The translations under genes and the position numbers were made by a program. Below the pieces are notes generated by a model. It had not been told where the DNA came from, ran no database searches, and worked only from the letters and a program-made list of their open reading frames with translations. Shown here piece after piece: positions 26,437 through 35,301 of a stretch of 64,000 nt of DNA. The stretch covers positions 558,001 through 622,000 of the forward strand of contig OZ252260.1 of NCBI GenBank assembly GCA_965249925.1. Reading direction: 5' to 3'. Positions within the stretch are counted from its first letter, which is position 1; every line of letters begins with the position of its first letter. The stretch comes from Hoeflea_A sp965249925 (GTDB taxonomy: Bacteria > Pseudomonadota > Alphaproteobacteria > Rhizobiales > Rhizobiaceae).

Positions 26437-27962
26437 TGTCGACCGCTTCCCTGACCTTCTTCGCCCGGCATGAAATCGGCCTGTTCTGGCGCGACTGGAC
26501 GGCGCTGCTGGTGCGCGGCAAGCCGCACCGCAAGATCATCGCCGGCCTTGTGCTGGCCGTCTTCGCCGCCGTGCTGCATGGTGTCGCCTGGGTGACCGTG
26601 ACGGAGGCGGCCGGCCTGGTCGAGACCGATCCGCAAGGGGTTTACATCTTCGTCAGCGGCTGTGCGCTGGTCGCGCTGAGCCTGATGGTCTCGCAAGCGC
26701 TGGAATCGGTCACCCGTGCCTTTTACGCCCGCTCGGATCTCGATCTCATCCTGACGTCGCCGGCGCCGTCGGCCCGCATTTTCATGGTCCGTTTTCTGGC
26801 CGTGGTCCTGACCAGCGTGGTGATGACCGGCCTGCTGGTCGCGCCCTTCCTCAATGTGCTGGCGATCACCGACGGATGGGTGTGGCTGCTCGGCTATCCC
26901 GCCCTGCTGGCGATGTCGGCCATCGCCACGGCGCTGTCGCTGATCATTGCGGTGATTCTGTTCCGCACCGTCGGCCCGAAACGCACCCGATCGATCGCCC
27001 AGATCATCGCCGCGGTCATCGGCGCCGGATTTGCCATCGCCATGCAACTTGCGGGCATTATCTATTATGACAACCCGTCACGGCTGAGCGTTTTGACCGA
27101 CCCGGAAGTCACCCAATGGCTGCCCGGCGTGGGTTCGCCGGTCTGGATTCCGGCGCGCGCCTTTGTCGGCGACGCCGCGGCCGTGCTGGTCTTTGTGATC
27201 GCCGGTTTCGGGTTCCTGGCTCTGGCCATCGCCGCCTTTTCCTCCCGGTTCGCCATCCTTGCCCTGTCAACCGCCGGCATCCGTGAAATCAGCGGTGCCA
27301 ATCGCCGGCGACCGGGCGGTTTTCGCGATCGCAGCGTACGCCAGACCCTGCGGCTGAAGGAATTGACGCTGCTCGCCCGCGACCCCTGGCTGCTGTCGCA
27401 ATCTCTGATGCAAATGCTGTACCTGCTGGTGCCGGGTTTTCTGCTGTGGCGCAATTTCGGCGCCGATATCGGCGCCATCGTAGTCGCCGTACCGGTCATG
27501 GTGATGGCGTCCGGACAGCTCGCCGGCGGCCTCGCCTGGCTGACGATCTGCGGCGAGGATGCGCCGGATCTGGTCAAAACCGCTCCGATGCGGGAGCGCG
27601 ATGGCCTGCGCGCGAAAATCGAGGCGGTGCTCATTGCCGTGCTGCTGGTCGTCACGCCCATTGTGGTGTTTTTGAGCCTGATGCATATCCGTGCCGCGAT
27701 CGCCACCGCCGTGTGCGTTGTCCTGTCGGCGTCGGCGGCCACCGCCATGCAGGTGTGGTTCCGCGCCCAGGCCCGGCGCGATCATTTCCGTCACCGGCAC
27801 ACATCCTCCAAGATCGCGACGATATCGGAGGCCTTCTCTTCGATCTGTTGGGCCGGCACGGCGGTTCTGCTGGCCATCGGCGACTGGTTTGCGGTTTTCC
27901 CGGCCGCCATGGCCCTCGCCGTGCTTGGCTTCGTGTGGACCATGCGCCCGCGCGAAGCCTGA
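26436..27962 (+). CDS. ABC-2 type exporter membrane protein
   Basis: 508 aa with about 10-12 hydrophobic segments and hydrophilic loops near 150-200 and 285-320. It is the likely partner of the preceding ATPase. The substrate is unknown; nothing adjacent (HxlR regulator, glutathione S-transferase) points to a specific compound. Confidence 0.8.
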   Translation: MSTASLTFFARHEIGLFWRDWTALLVRGKPHRKIIAGLVLAVFAAVLHGVAWVTVTEAAGLVETDPQGVYIFVSGCALVALSLMVSQALESVTRAFYARSDLDLILTSPAPSARIFMVRFLAVVLTSVVMTGLLVAPFLNVLAITDGWVWLLGYPALLAMSAIATALSLIIAVILFRTVGPKRTRSIAQIIAAVIGAGFAIAMQLAGIIYYDNPSRLSVLTDPEVTQWLPGVGSPVWIPARAFVGDAAAVLVFVIAGFGFLALAIAAFSSRFAILALSTAGIREISGANRRRPGGFRDRSVRQTLRLKELTLLARDPWLLSQSLMQMLYLLVPGFLLWRNFGADIGAIVVAVPVMVMASGQLAGGLAWLTICGEDAPDLVKTAPMRERDGLRAKIEAVLIAVLLVVTPIVVFLSLMHIRAAIATAVCVVLSASAATAMQVWFRAQARRDHFRHRHTSSKIATISEAFSSICWAGTAVLLAIGDWFAVFPAAMALAVLGFVWTMRPREA

Positions 27963-28002
27963 AGTGCGGGTATGCGACCCATGACCGGAGGGTTGGAGCG
28001 GA

Positions 28003-28401
28003 TCAGTCGGCGCCGTCCGGCTGTACGTCGAAAGTCTCCGGCAGCGACTCCGACCAGCTCCGCAACGCGTCAAGACAACCCAGTGCCGTGCGTCCGAAGT
28101 CGGTGATCTCGTATTGCACCGAAACCGGCGATGTATCGAGCACCTTGCGCGAGACCAGCCCCTGACGCTCCAACTGCCGAAGGCGTTCGGTGATCATCTT
28201 GCGGCTGGCGCCGCCAATCATGCGCGACAGATCGTTGAAACGGACCGGCTCGTCCTGCAGATGCCAGAGGATCGACCCGGTCCATTTGCCACCCAGAATT
28301 CGCATGCCGCGTTCGATGGCACAGGGCATCGTACATGTGTCGACAACGTGTTTGCGGCCGCCGACATCCATCTCAACCCGTGCCCTCATGCGAACCTCCA
28401 T
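28003..28401 (-). CDS. HxlR family transcriptional regulator
   Basis: 132 aa winged-helix protein with the family features: two cysteines in CTMPCAIERGM before the first helix, LGGKWTGSILWHL, and the recognition region ASRKMITERLRQLERQGLV. HxlR proteins often respond to aldehydes or thiol stress through the N-terminal Cys. It is divergent from a glutathione S-transferase, the likely target. Confidence 0.9.
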   Translation of the reverse strand: MEVRMRARVEMDVGGRKHVVDTCTMPCAIERGMRILGGKWTGSILWHLQDEPVRFNDLSRMIGGASRKMITERLRQLERQGLVSRKVLDTSPVSVQYEITDFGRTALGCLDALRSWSESLPETFDVQPDGAD

Positions 28402-28402
28402 A

Positions 28403-28419
28403 GGTTACAAAAAGTAAAC
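28403..28419. promoter_or_regulatory. putative HxlR operator
   Basis: GTTAC-AAAAA-GTAAAC, a short inverted repeat just upstream of the HxlR start in the 93-bp divergent region with the GST gene. The form resembles HxlR-type operators, which carry GTTAC/GTAAC half-sites in the cases I know. Confidence 0.45.
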
Positions 28420-28494
28420 TGGTTGACTTCTTATCCTACTATTCGCATTTCGGCCATGACACCAGCAAGCACCGCAATGCGAAGGGAGACCCGC

Positions 28495-29214
28495 ATGCCG
28501 CAGCCGGACATTCATCTGTACACAGCCGCCACCATGAACGGTTACAAGCCGGTCATTTTCCTCGAAGAGGCCGGCATCCCTTACGATCTGACCGCGATCG
28601 ACTTCGGCAAGAAGGAGCAGAAGAGCCCGGACTACCTGAAGCTCAATCCCAACGGCCGGATCCCGACGATCGTCGACCGTTCGAATGGCGATTTCTCGGT
28701 TTTTGAAAGCGGTGCCATCCTCTGGTACCTGGCCGAGAAATACCGGGTCATGCTGCCAACCGAGGCGAAGGCACGCTCTGAAACGCTGCAGTGGCTGATG
28801 TTCCAGATGGCCGGCGTTGGACCGATGATGGGGCAGGCCATGTATTTTCAGCGCATAGCGGCACCCAACGACCACGACGAACCGTTTTCGATTCGCCGTT
28901 ATGTCGATGAATCACGCCGGTTGTTGGAGGTGCTCGACACCCGGTTGGCCGGACGCGAATGGCTGGCCGGCGATGACTATTCGATTGCCGATATCGCGAC
29001 CTTTCCCTGGGCCCGCGCCTACCCATGGGCGAAGGTGTCCATCGACGGGCTCGAAAACCTGCAAGCCTGGTTCGACCGGATCGATGCGCGGCCGGCCGTC
29101 AAAAAAGCCCTCACAATCCCCAAAAGCGTACCGGCGTTCTGGGGAGACGTCGATGCCGATGCGTTTCTGCGCGAGAACGCACACCGCTTCGCCGCCGATG
29201 TGAAACCGGCATGA
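28495..29214 (+). CDS. glutathione S-transferase family protein (Nu-class-like)
   Basis: 239 aa. The thioredoxin-like N-terminal domain (about 1-85) contains TAATMNGYKP and NPNGRIPTIVD, followed by the helical C-terminal domain ending in WADVDAD-like sequence. The TxxNGxK start is that of Nu-class GSTs (YfcG/YghU), which act as disulfide reductases. The start at ATG 28495 follows GGGAGA. Divergent from an HxlR regulator. Confidence 0.9.
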   Translation: MPQPDIHLYTAATMNGYKPVIFLEEAGIPYDLTAIDFGKKEQKSPDYLKLNPNGRIPTIVDRSNGDFSVFESGAILWYLAEKYRVMLPTEAKARSETLQWLMFQMAGVGPMMGQAMYFQRIAAPNDHDEPFSIRRYVDESRRLLEVLDTRLAGREWLAGDDYSIADIATFPWARAYPWAKVSIDGLENLQAWFDRIDARPAVKKALTIPKSVPAFWGDVDADAFLRENAHRFAADVKPA

Positions 29215-29220
29215 GAACCG

Positions 29221-29919
29221 CTAGAACTGTTCTACCCAGGGCCGGATTGCCAGCTCATTTGACCACGTGGTCCGGTGCTGCCGGATGAGGTGGAGATAGT
29301 TGGCGGCGATCGCATCCGGATCAAGCATGGAATCGGGCCGGTAGGGCGGTTCGGTACGGCCCGGATTGCGGATCGCGCCGTCGATGTTGACCCAGGCCAC
29401 GTGAATGCCGTTGGGATGCAGTTCGCGGGACATCGACTCGGCCAGTCCGCGTTGCGCGAACTTGCCCATGGCGAACGGCGCCGACTGCGGGAAACCCTTA
29501 ACCCCGGCGGAAGCGCCGGTGAACAGGATCGTGCCGCGTCGCCCGTCAACGTCCTCTTGTCCTTCCATGCGCTGCGCCGCTGCCTGGCCGACCAGAAAGG
29601 CACCGAAGGCCGTCACCTCGACGGCTTGCCGCACCGCCTCCGGGTCGAGCTCGGTCAAGGGTCCGCGCTGCCGTGCGGAGGGATTGTAGATCGCCACGTC
29701 GAGCCGCCCTTCAATCTCGGCGAAAAGACGCGTCACCTCCTCCGGTCGCGAGGCGTCGCAGGCGACAACCTGTGCACCGGTTTCGCCGGCCAGCGTGCCG
29801 ATCTTGCCGATATTGCGCGCCGCCAGCACGAGCCGGTAGTCCTCGGCGTGCAGCAGCCGCGCCAGTGAGGCCGACAGGCCGTCGCCCACGCCAACAATCA
29901 GGGCCTGTGGTTGCGTCAT
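29221..29919 (-). CDS. SDR-family protein with altered catalytic tyrosine
   Basis: 232 aa, Rossmann-fold short-chain dehydrogenase family. The cofactor loop is GVGDGLSASLAR and the NAxG-type strand reads IYNPSAR. In the active-site segment AGVKGFPQSAPFAMGK the usual YxxxK is FAMGK, so the catalytic Tyr is Phe. It may be a non-catalytic or unusual SDR. It converges on the GST gene (7 bp between ends) and is divergent from the GFA protein gene. Confidence 0.82.
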   Translation of the reverse strand: MTQPQALIVGVGDGLSASLARLLHAEDYRLVLAARNIGKIGTLAGETGAQVVACDASRPEEVTRLFAEIEGRLDVAIYNPSARQRGPLTELDPEAVRQAVEVTAFGAFLVGQAAAQRMEGQEDVDGRRGTILFTGASAGVKGFPQSAPFAMGKFAQRGLAESMSRELHPNGIHVAWVNIDGAIRNPGRTEPPYRPDSMLDPDAIAANYLHLIRQHRTTWSNELAIRPWVEQF

Positions 29920-30008
29920 GATCTCCTCCGATGTGTTTGAAGTGCGGGCTGGCCCGCCATATTCAATGCAGTATAGGTAGAACGTCGATTCGAAAAGACG
30001 AGGACGAC

Positions 30009-30395
30009 ATGGAGATCAAGCCGGTGCATCGTGCGACGTGCCACTGCGGCGCCGTCGAGCTCGAACTGACGCTGCCCAACGGACTGGAAGATTACGGCCG
30101 CTGTGACTGCTCTTTCTGCCGCCGTCGCGGCGCGATATCCGCTATGGTTGCGCACAACAACCTGCGCATCGTCAGGGGCGCCGATAATCTGGTCCTCTAC
30201 CAGTTTGGCAGCCGGACGGCGAAACATTATTTCTGCGCCACTTGCGGTATTTACACCCATCATCAGCGGCGCTCCGACCCGACCCAATACGGCTTCAACG
30301 TCGGCTGCCTGGAGGGCGTCAATCCGTTGGAACTTGAAAACGTTCCTGTGTTTGACGGAGTCAATCATCCGGCGGACCGGAGTGCGACGGACTGA
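30009..30395 (+). CDS. GFA family zinc-binding protein (glutathione-dependent formaldehyde-activating-like)
   Basis: 128 aa CENP-V/GFA fold protein. Zinc-ligand cysteines are seen in CHCGAVELEL, CDCSFCRRRG and FCATCGIYT. The Gfa name comes from a family member, and most homologues have unknown function. The start at ATG 30009 excludes an unrelated 26-codon extension. It is divergent from the SDR-family gene. Confidence 0.87.
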   Translation: MEIKPVHRATCHCGAVELELTLPNGLEDYGRCDCSFCRRRGAISAMVAHNNLRIVRGADNLVLYQFGSRTAKHYFCATCGIYTHHQRRSDPTQYGFNVGCLEGVNPLELENVPVFDGVNHPADRSATD

Positions 30396-30549
30396 TGCAG
30401 TCAGCGGCGCCGGGTCCAGTAGCGGCAACCTTTTTGACATTTCCGTCAGTTTTTATTGAATTATCAATGTCCCGGGTCACGATCACCGCCACGTATTTGC
30501 GGAGGCGGGAGCCACTCTGGAGCCGGTAAAGCGTAAGGAAGGAAACAGA

Positions 30550-31467
30550 ATGACCAACAGACAGCCTGACGCCGATCAAAGCTGGGTCGACGCGGAGTTG
30601 CAGGATAGCTTCGACGAAGAGCTGGAAATGGAGATCGACGACGAGCGCATCAGCCGTGAACTGCGACAAATTTCCGAACTCAAGCACAAGTCGGATCTCG
30701 ACCGCCGGTTCTATTTCCGCGAGTTGCTGCGCCTACAGGCGGAACTGGTCAAGCTGCAGGATTGGGTCGTGCACACCGGCTACCGGCTGATGGTGATATT
30801 TGAAGGCCGTGATGCCGCCGGCAAAGGCGGCGTCATCAAACGCATCACGCAACGGCTCAATCCGCGTGTCTGCCGCGTCGTCGCATTGCCGGCGCCGACC
30901 GAGCGCGAAAAGCGGCAATGGTATTTCCAACGCTACGTGCCGCACATGCCTGCTGATGGCGAGATGGTGCTGTTCGACCGCTCCTGGTACAACCGCGCCG
31001 GAGTCGAGCAAGTCATGGGTTTCGCCACGCCTGACGAGGTCGAACAGTTCTATCGCGACGTCACGGAGTTTGAGCGTATGCTCGAGCGATCCGGGACCAA
31101 GCTGATCAAGTATTGGTTTTCAATCACCGACCAGGAGCAACAGCTGCGCTTTCTGATGCGCGTCCACGATCCGATCAAGCAGTGGAAACTGAGCCCCATG
31201 GATCTGCAGTCGCGCATCCGTTGGGAGCAGTACACCAAGGTCAAGGAGGAGATGCTGGAGCGCACCAATATCCCCGAAGCACCGTGGTACATCGTCGAGG
31301 GCAACGACAAGAAGCGGGCGCGGCTCAACTGCATCCATCACCTGCTATCGCAAGTGCCCTATGAAGAGATCCCGCATGAACCGGTCGTTCTGCCGGATCG
31401 TGTTTTCAATCCGGAATACGAGCGCAAGGTGCTGCCGCAGGAGCTTTACGTTCCAGAGAAGTATTAG
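30550..31467 (+). CDS. ppk2: polyphosphate kinase 2 (PPK2 family), second paralogue
   Basis: 305 aa with P-loop GRDAAGKGG, Walker B FDRSWYNRAG and lid VHDPIKQWKLSPMD. It differs from the copy at 19420 mostly in an acidic N-terminus (EELEMEIDDERISREL) and the C-terminal tail. The start has AAGGAAGG upstream. Having two PPK2 enzymes suggests a division between nucleotide substrates or directions of reaction. Its stop codon is the first TAG of a palindromic repeat. Confidence 0.94.
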   Translation: MTNRQPDADQSWVDAELQDSFDEELEMEIDDERISRELRQISELKHKSDLDRRFYFRELLRLQAELVKLQDWVVHTGYRLMVIFEGRDAAGKGGVIKRITQRLNPRVCRVVALPAPTEREKRQWYFQRYVPHMPADGEMVLFDRSWYNRAGVEQVMGFATPDEVEQFYRDVTEFERMLERSGTKLIKYWFSITDQEQQLRFLMRVHDPIKQWKLSPMDLQSRIRWEQYTKVKEEMLERTNIPEAPWYIVEGNDKKRARLNCIHHLLSQVPYEEIPHEPVVLPDRVFNPEYERKVLPQELYVPEKY

Positions 31468-31490
31468 GGTCTGTTGAGTATCAGACCCTA
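31465..31490. repeat. palindromic repeat TAGGGTCTG/CAGACCCTA at convergent gene ends
   Basis: TAGGGTCTG-ttgagtat-CAGACCCTA, 9-bp perfect arms. The left TAG is the stop codon of ppk2, and the right CTA is the stop codon of the convergent ClbS-like gene. The first 16 bases equal those at 16804-16819 on the other strand. Likely a bidirectional terminator or dispersed repeat. Confidence 0.65.
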
Positions 31491-31982
31491 GAGCAGCTTG
31501 CGGATGGCCCTGATATACTTGGCAGCGGACCGATAGTGGCTGGGGCCCGATGCCTCGGCCCAGCGGCCCAGCGTCCAGGTGTTGGTCCAGTCGTATTTCT
31601 TCGGCCCGTAGAGTTCGATGTCGTCCAGGGACCGAATGAGCTCCAGGAGATCGCCGTGCGCGGTTTCCAGTCGTGACCGCGCTTCCGGCCAGGGCACGGA
31701 ACGCGTCTCTTCCCGGACTTTCGCGTTGTACGCCTTGAGCTGGTTCCATTTATAGCCGGGCGCCGGTGTGTGCACGGGCTTGCCGGCCACGCCATCACGA
31801 TACCAGCCCAGAAACAGGTCGATCCAATGCACCCGGTGCAGGATGGTATCCTTGATCGTTATGCCGTCGTCGGGATGTGGCGACACCGCCATCTCGGCAT
31901 CGACACCGTCCAGCGCTTTGAGCAACTTGCGGTATTCCGCTTCGGCAGCGGCGATCAGGTCTTGTTTGTTTTGAGCGGGCAT
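31488..31982 (-). CDS. ClbS/DfsB family four-helix bundle protein
   Basis: 164 aa helical protein of the DUF1706/ClbS family. Typical features are the N-terminal KQDLIAAAEAEYRKL, the His-containing ILHRVHWIDLFLGWY, and the GYKWNQLKAYN block. ClbS itself detoxifies colibactin, but most homologues are uncharacterised. No colibactin-like cluster is present. Convergent with ppk2, sharing a palindrome at the stop codons. Confidence 0.85.
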   Translation of the reverse strand: MPAQNKQDLIAAAEAEYRKLLKALDGVDAEMAVSPHPDDGITIKDTILHRVHWIDLFLGWYRDGVAGKPVHTPAPGYKWNQLKAYNAKVREETRSVPWPEARSRLETAHGDLLELIRSLDDIELYGPKKYDWTNTWTLGRWAEASGPSHYRSAAKYIRAIRKLL

Positions 31983-32045
31983 GCAGTCGACGCTACAGCG
32001 CCTTCGCAGGTCGCGGTTTGATCCGGGTCAATCCTACGTCGCCGC

Positions 32046-32300
32046 TTACGGCCCTTCGACGAGATTGTGGCTGTCAGCCGCGCGCAAATCGAGTCCGTAG
32101 GCTTCACGCTGGCGCGCGATAAAGGCGAGGCTGTCCGTCCCAAAGGCGCACTTCCCCTCGAAAGCGTGCAGTACGATGCCTTCGAGCAGATCGCCGAGGC
32201 CGATGTCATGACGTTCAGCCACCGCCTTGAGGACTTTCACCAGCCGTTTTTCCAATCGGACGCCGGTTTGAATACGCTCGACTTTGATATCCGACGTCAT
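32046..32300 (-). CDS. small ribbon-helix-helix-like protein
   Basis: 84 aa from the ATG at 32300, which has AAGGAAGG upstream. The start IKVERIQTGVRLEKRLVKVL, then helices RHDIGLGDLLEGIVLHA, resembles a ribbon-helix-helix DNA-binding fold. It is divergent from the EamA exporter gene, and a tandem GGTACCAA repeat lies between them, which suits an RHH repressor. No toxin partner is seen next to it. Confidence 0.6.
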   Translation of the reverse strand: MTSDIKVERIQTGVRLEKRLVKVLKAVAERHDIGLGDLLEGIVLHAFEGKCAFGTDSLAFIARQREAYGLDLRAADSHNLVEGP

Positions 32301-32360
32301 CGCAATCCTTCCTTGCCGTGTCACACATCGCACATATGGTTTACTTGTGAATAGCTTGAT

Positions 32361-32376
32361 GGTACCAAGGTACCAA
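32361..32376. promoter_or_regulatory. tandem GGTACCAA repeat between RHH-like and EamA genes
   Basis: Two exact 8-bp copies, GGTACCAAGGTACCAA, sit 31 bp before the EamA start and 60 bp before the RHH-like start. RHH proteins commonly bind tandem short half-sites. Confidence 0.4.
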
Positions 32377-32407
32377 AGCTTCTTCAATCCCTCCCTGGAC
32401 CGGCCGG

Positions 32408-33298
32408 ATGTCGTCTAATCTGAAAGGCGTGCTGTGGGCATTGTCGGCGACGGCGTTGTTCGCTCTGGCGGCGGCGTTGACCAAACTGGCGAGCGCCGAC
32501 TACCCGGTCATGCAGATACTGTTCTTTCGGCAGATGATCCTGCTTGCCGGCGTCGCGCCGGCCATTCTGAGCGATTTTCCGCGCAATCTGAAAACCCGCC
32601 GAGTCGGTCTGCACGCATTCCGGCTGGCCGGTGCATTCACGGCCCTGGCCGGCGGATTTTGGGCTGTCGCGGTACTGCCCTTGACCACGGCCACGGTGCT
32701 CGCCTTTTCGTCCGTCTTCTTCACTTCGCTGCTGGCCGTCGGCATGCTCGGCGAACGCATCGGTTTTGCCCGCATATGCGCCATCTGTGTCGGCTTTGCC
32801 GGTGTCGTCGTGGTCATGCGACCCAGCGTCGACGGCATCGCCGATCCTCTTTCGCTGATTGCCATTGCCGGTGCGGTCGGCGTCGCGGTGGCCATGGTCT
32901 CGGTGCGCAAATTGTCGCGCACTGAATCGAACGCCACGCTGATTGCCTACCAGGCGGTCTTTGTCGGCGTTCTGGCCGGTCTGCCGATGCCATGGGTCTG
33001 GGTGACACCGGATCGCGACGGATTCCTGCTGCTGCTTGCCATCGGCGGTATCTCCGCAGTCGGCCAATGGTCCGGCGTGCGTGCTCTGCGGGCCGGCGAG
33101 GCCAGCCTCATTTCCAGTGTCGAATACATGAAATTGATCTACGCCACACTGCTGGGCTATTGGCTGTTCGCCGAATGGCCCGACGCTTTCACGCTGGCAG
33201 GTGCCGCCCTGATCATCGGCGCGGCGCTGTTCACGATTCAGCGGGAAGCCCGCCGCACCTCCGGCCTGCGGCTCAGCGCCTCGTCGACCGATCCGTGA
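32408..33298 (+). CDS. EamA (DMT) family transporter
   Basis: 296 aa with ten predicted membrane helices in two EamA repeats (about 1-140 and 148-285). The first repeat begins LKGVLWALSATALFALAAAL. Drug/metabolite exporters of this type remove amino acids, purines or other small molecules. The substrate cannot be read from the sequence. Confidence 0.9.
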   Translation: MSSNLKGVLWALSATALFALAAALTKLASADYPVMQILFFRQMILLAGVAPAILSDFPRNLKTRRVGLHAFRLAGAFTALAGGFWAVAVLPLTTATVLAFSSVFFTSLLAVGMLGERIGFARICAICVGFAGVVVVMRPSVDGIADPLSLIAIAGAVGVAVAMVSVRKLSRTESNATLIAYQAVFVGVLAGLPMPWVWVTPDRDGFLLLLAIGGISAVGQWSGVRALRAGEASLISSVEYMKLIYATLLGYWLFAEWPDAFTLAGAALIIGAALFTIQREARRTSGLRLSASSTDP

Positions 33299-33438
33299 CA
33301 TTCGGTGCGATCGGGCGAGCCAGGAACCGGTCATGGAGAACCGGATATGGATTTGACGTTCAACGGTGTTTTTGGACGGGAGGCTGGGCTATATAGCTCT
33401 GACGGGCGCCGCGGGCGCGATTGAGGACATGAGCACGC

Positions 33439-35301
33439 ATGGACACACAGTTGACGTCTGCGACCGGGTTACAACGGCAATCCGTCGAAACGGTTGTGGT
33501 GCGCCTCGCCGGTGACTCCGGTGACGGCATCCAGGTGATCGGCACACAGCTCGGTCTGGCCAGCGCGCTGTCGGATAACGATCTCGGCACCTTCCCCGAA
33601 TATCCATCCGAGGTGCGCGCGCCGGTCGGCACCACCTACGGAGTGTCCGCCTACCAGATCCATTTTGGTGGCCGGCCGATCAAGACCATCGGCGATGCGG
33701 CCGACATGCTCGTCGCCTTCAATCCGGCGGCGCTGAAAACCAATCTCGACATGCTGCGCAAGGGCGGCACTGTGCTCATCGATTCCGAGAGTTTCACCGA
33801 GCGCAACATTCAACGGGCCGGTTATGAGGTTTCGCCGCTGGAGGATGGCACGCTGGACGATTTCCGGGTCATGGCGCCGGACATCTCGCGGTTGACGTTG
33901 GAAAGCGTCGCCGACAGCGGTCTCAACCGCAAAGCGTCGCTTCGCTGCAAGAACTTCTGGGCGCTGGGCCTGGTCTACTGGATGTTCGACCGCGACCGGC
34001 AGCCGACCATCGATTGGCTCAACCGCAAATTCGCCCGAAGTCCCGAAATCGCCGCCGCCAACATAGCGGCGCTCAATGCCGGCCACGCGTATGGCGAGAC
34101 GGTCGAGGTCGCCGGCTTCGAGGTCGCGCGCATTGAACCCGCACCCGGTGTCTACAGTTTCGTCACCGGTTACGAGGCACTTGCCTGGGGCCTCGCCGCC
34201 GCGGCCGAACTGTCCGGCCGCGACCTCGTCTTCGCCTCCTATCCGATCACCCCGGCATCGCCGCTGCTGCACACGCTGGCCCGGCTGAAGGACGTCGGCG
34301 TGACCACCTTCCAGGCCGAGGACGAAATCGCTGCCATCTGCGCCGCCCTTGGCGTCGGCTTTGCCGGCGGTCTCGGCGTCACCTCGAGTTCCGGGCCCGG
34401 CATCGCGCTGAAGCAGGAGACGATGGGCCTCGCCGTTGCGGCGGAACTGCCGCTGATCATCGTCAACACGCAGCGCGCCGGTCCATCGACCGGCATGCCG
34501 ACCAAGACAGAGCAGTCGGACCTCAACCAGGCGCTCTACGGGCGGCATGGCGAAAGCCCGCTACCCGTCGTGGCCGCCGGCTCGCCGGCCGAATGCTTCG
34601 ACATGGCCATCGAAGCGGCGCGCATGGCGCTCACCTACATGACGCCGGTGATCCTGTTGTCGGACGGCTTCGTCGCCAACACCGCCGGTCCGTTCGCCCT
34701 GCCGGACATCGACACGCTGCCGCGCATCGATGTGGCCAACCGCACCGATCCCGAGGGCTTCAACCCCTACGCGCGGGACCCCGACACCCTGAGCCGCCCC
34801 TGGGCGGTGCCCGGGACGCCCGGCCTCGAACACCGTATCGGCGGCATCGAAAAGGACTTTGCCACCGGCGACATTTCCTACGAGCCGGAAAACCATCAGA
34901 AGATGACCGACGTTCGGGCCGCCAAGATCGCCGGCATCGCCCGCAGTAACGCCCCGCTCGAGCCCGATCAGGGCGAGGACAGTGGCGACCTCGCCATTGT
35001 CGGCTGGGGCTCGACCTACGGACCGATTTCACGCGCCGTCACCAATATGCGCGCCCGGGGGTATCGCGTGTCGCATATCCATCTGCGCCACCTGAGGCCG
35101 TTCGCCGCCAACCAGCAGGAGTTGCTCGACCGCTTCGAGCGCATTCTGGTGCCGGAGATGAACGACGGCCAGCTGGTCCGTTTGCTGCGCGCCGAAGGCT
35201 GCGCCCGGGCCGAAGGGCTCAACAAGATGACCGGACGCCCGTTCCAGGTCAGCGAAATCGAAGAGGCCATCCTGTCGCGGGTGGAGAACAACGATGAATG
35301 A
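33439..35301 (+). CDS. korA: 2-oxoacid:ferredoxin oxidoreductase alpha (gamma-alpha fused) subunit
   Basis: 620 aa. The N-terminal gamma domain (about 10-190, RLAGDSGDGIQVIGTQL) is fused to the alpha domain (from about 220, PITPASPLLHTLARL and QAEDEIAAICAALG). The complex oxidatively decarboxylates 2-oxoacids such as 2-oxoglutarate to acyl-CoA and reduces ferredoxin. It overlaps korB by 8 bp. In alphaproteobacteria this oxygen-tolerant KorAB can replace or supplement 2-oxoglutarate dehydrogenase; that role here is inference. Confidence 0.92.
   Translation: MDTQLTSATGLQRQSVETVVVRLAGDSGDGIQVIGTQLGLASALSDNDLGTFPEYPSEVRAPVGTTYGVSAYQIHFGGRPIKTIGDAADMLVAFNPAALKTNLDMLRKGGTVLIDSESFTERNIQRAGYEVSPLEDGTLDDFRVMAPDISRLTLESVADSGLNRKASLRCKNFWALGLVYWMFDRDRQPTIDWLNRKFARSPEIAAANIAALNAGHAYGETVEVAGFEVARIEPAPGVYSFVTGYEALAWGLAAAAELSGRDLVFASYPITPASPLLHTLARLKDVGVTTFQAEDEIAAICAALGVGFAGGLGVTSSSGPGIALKQETMGLAVAAELPLIIVNTQRAGPSTGMPTKTEQSDLNQALYGRHGESPLPVVAAGSPAECFDMAIEAARMALTYMTPVILLSDGFVANTAGPFALPDIDTLPRIDVANRTDPEGFNPYARDPDTLSRPWAVPGTPGLEHRIGGIEKDFATGDISYEPENHQKMTDVRAAKIAGIARSNAPLEPDQGEDSGDLAIVGWGSTYGPISRAVTNMRARGYRVSHIHLRHLRPFAANQQELLDRFERILVPEMNDGQLVRLLRAEGCARAEGLNKMTGRPFQVSEIEEAILSRVENNDE

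Noticed and set aside
32384..33334. A 316-codon Gln/Arg-rich open frame opposite the EamA gene
   Set aside because: Same reason: antisense to a transporter with no domain.
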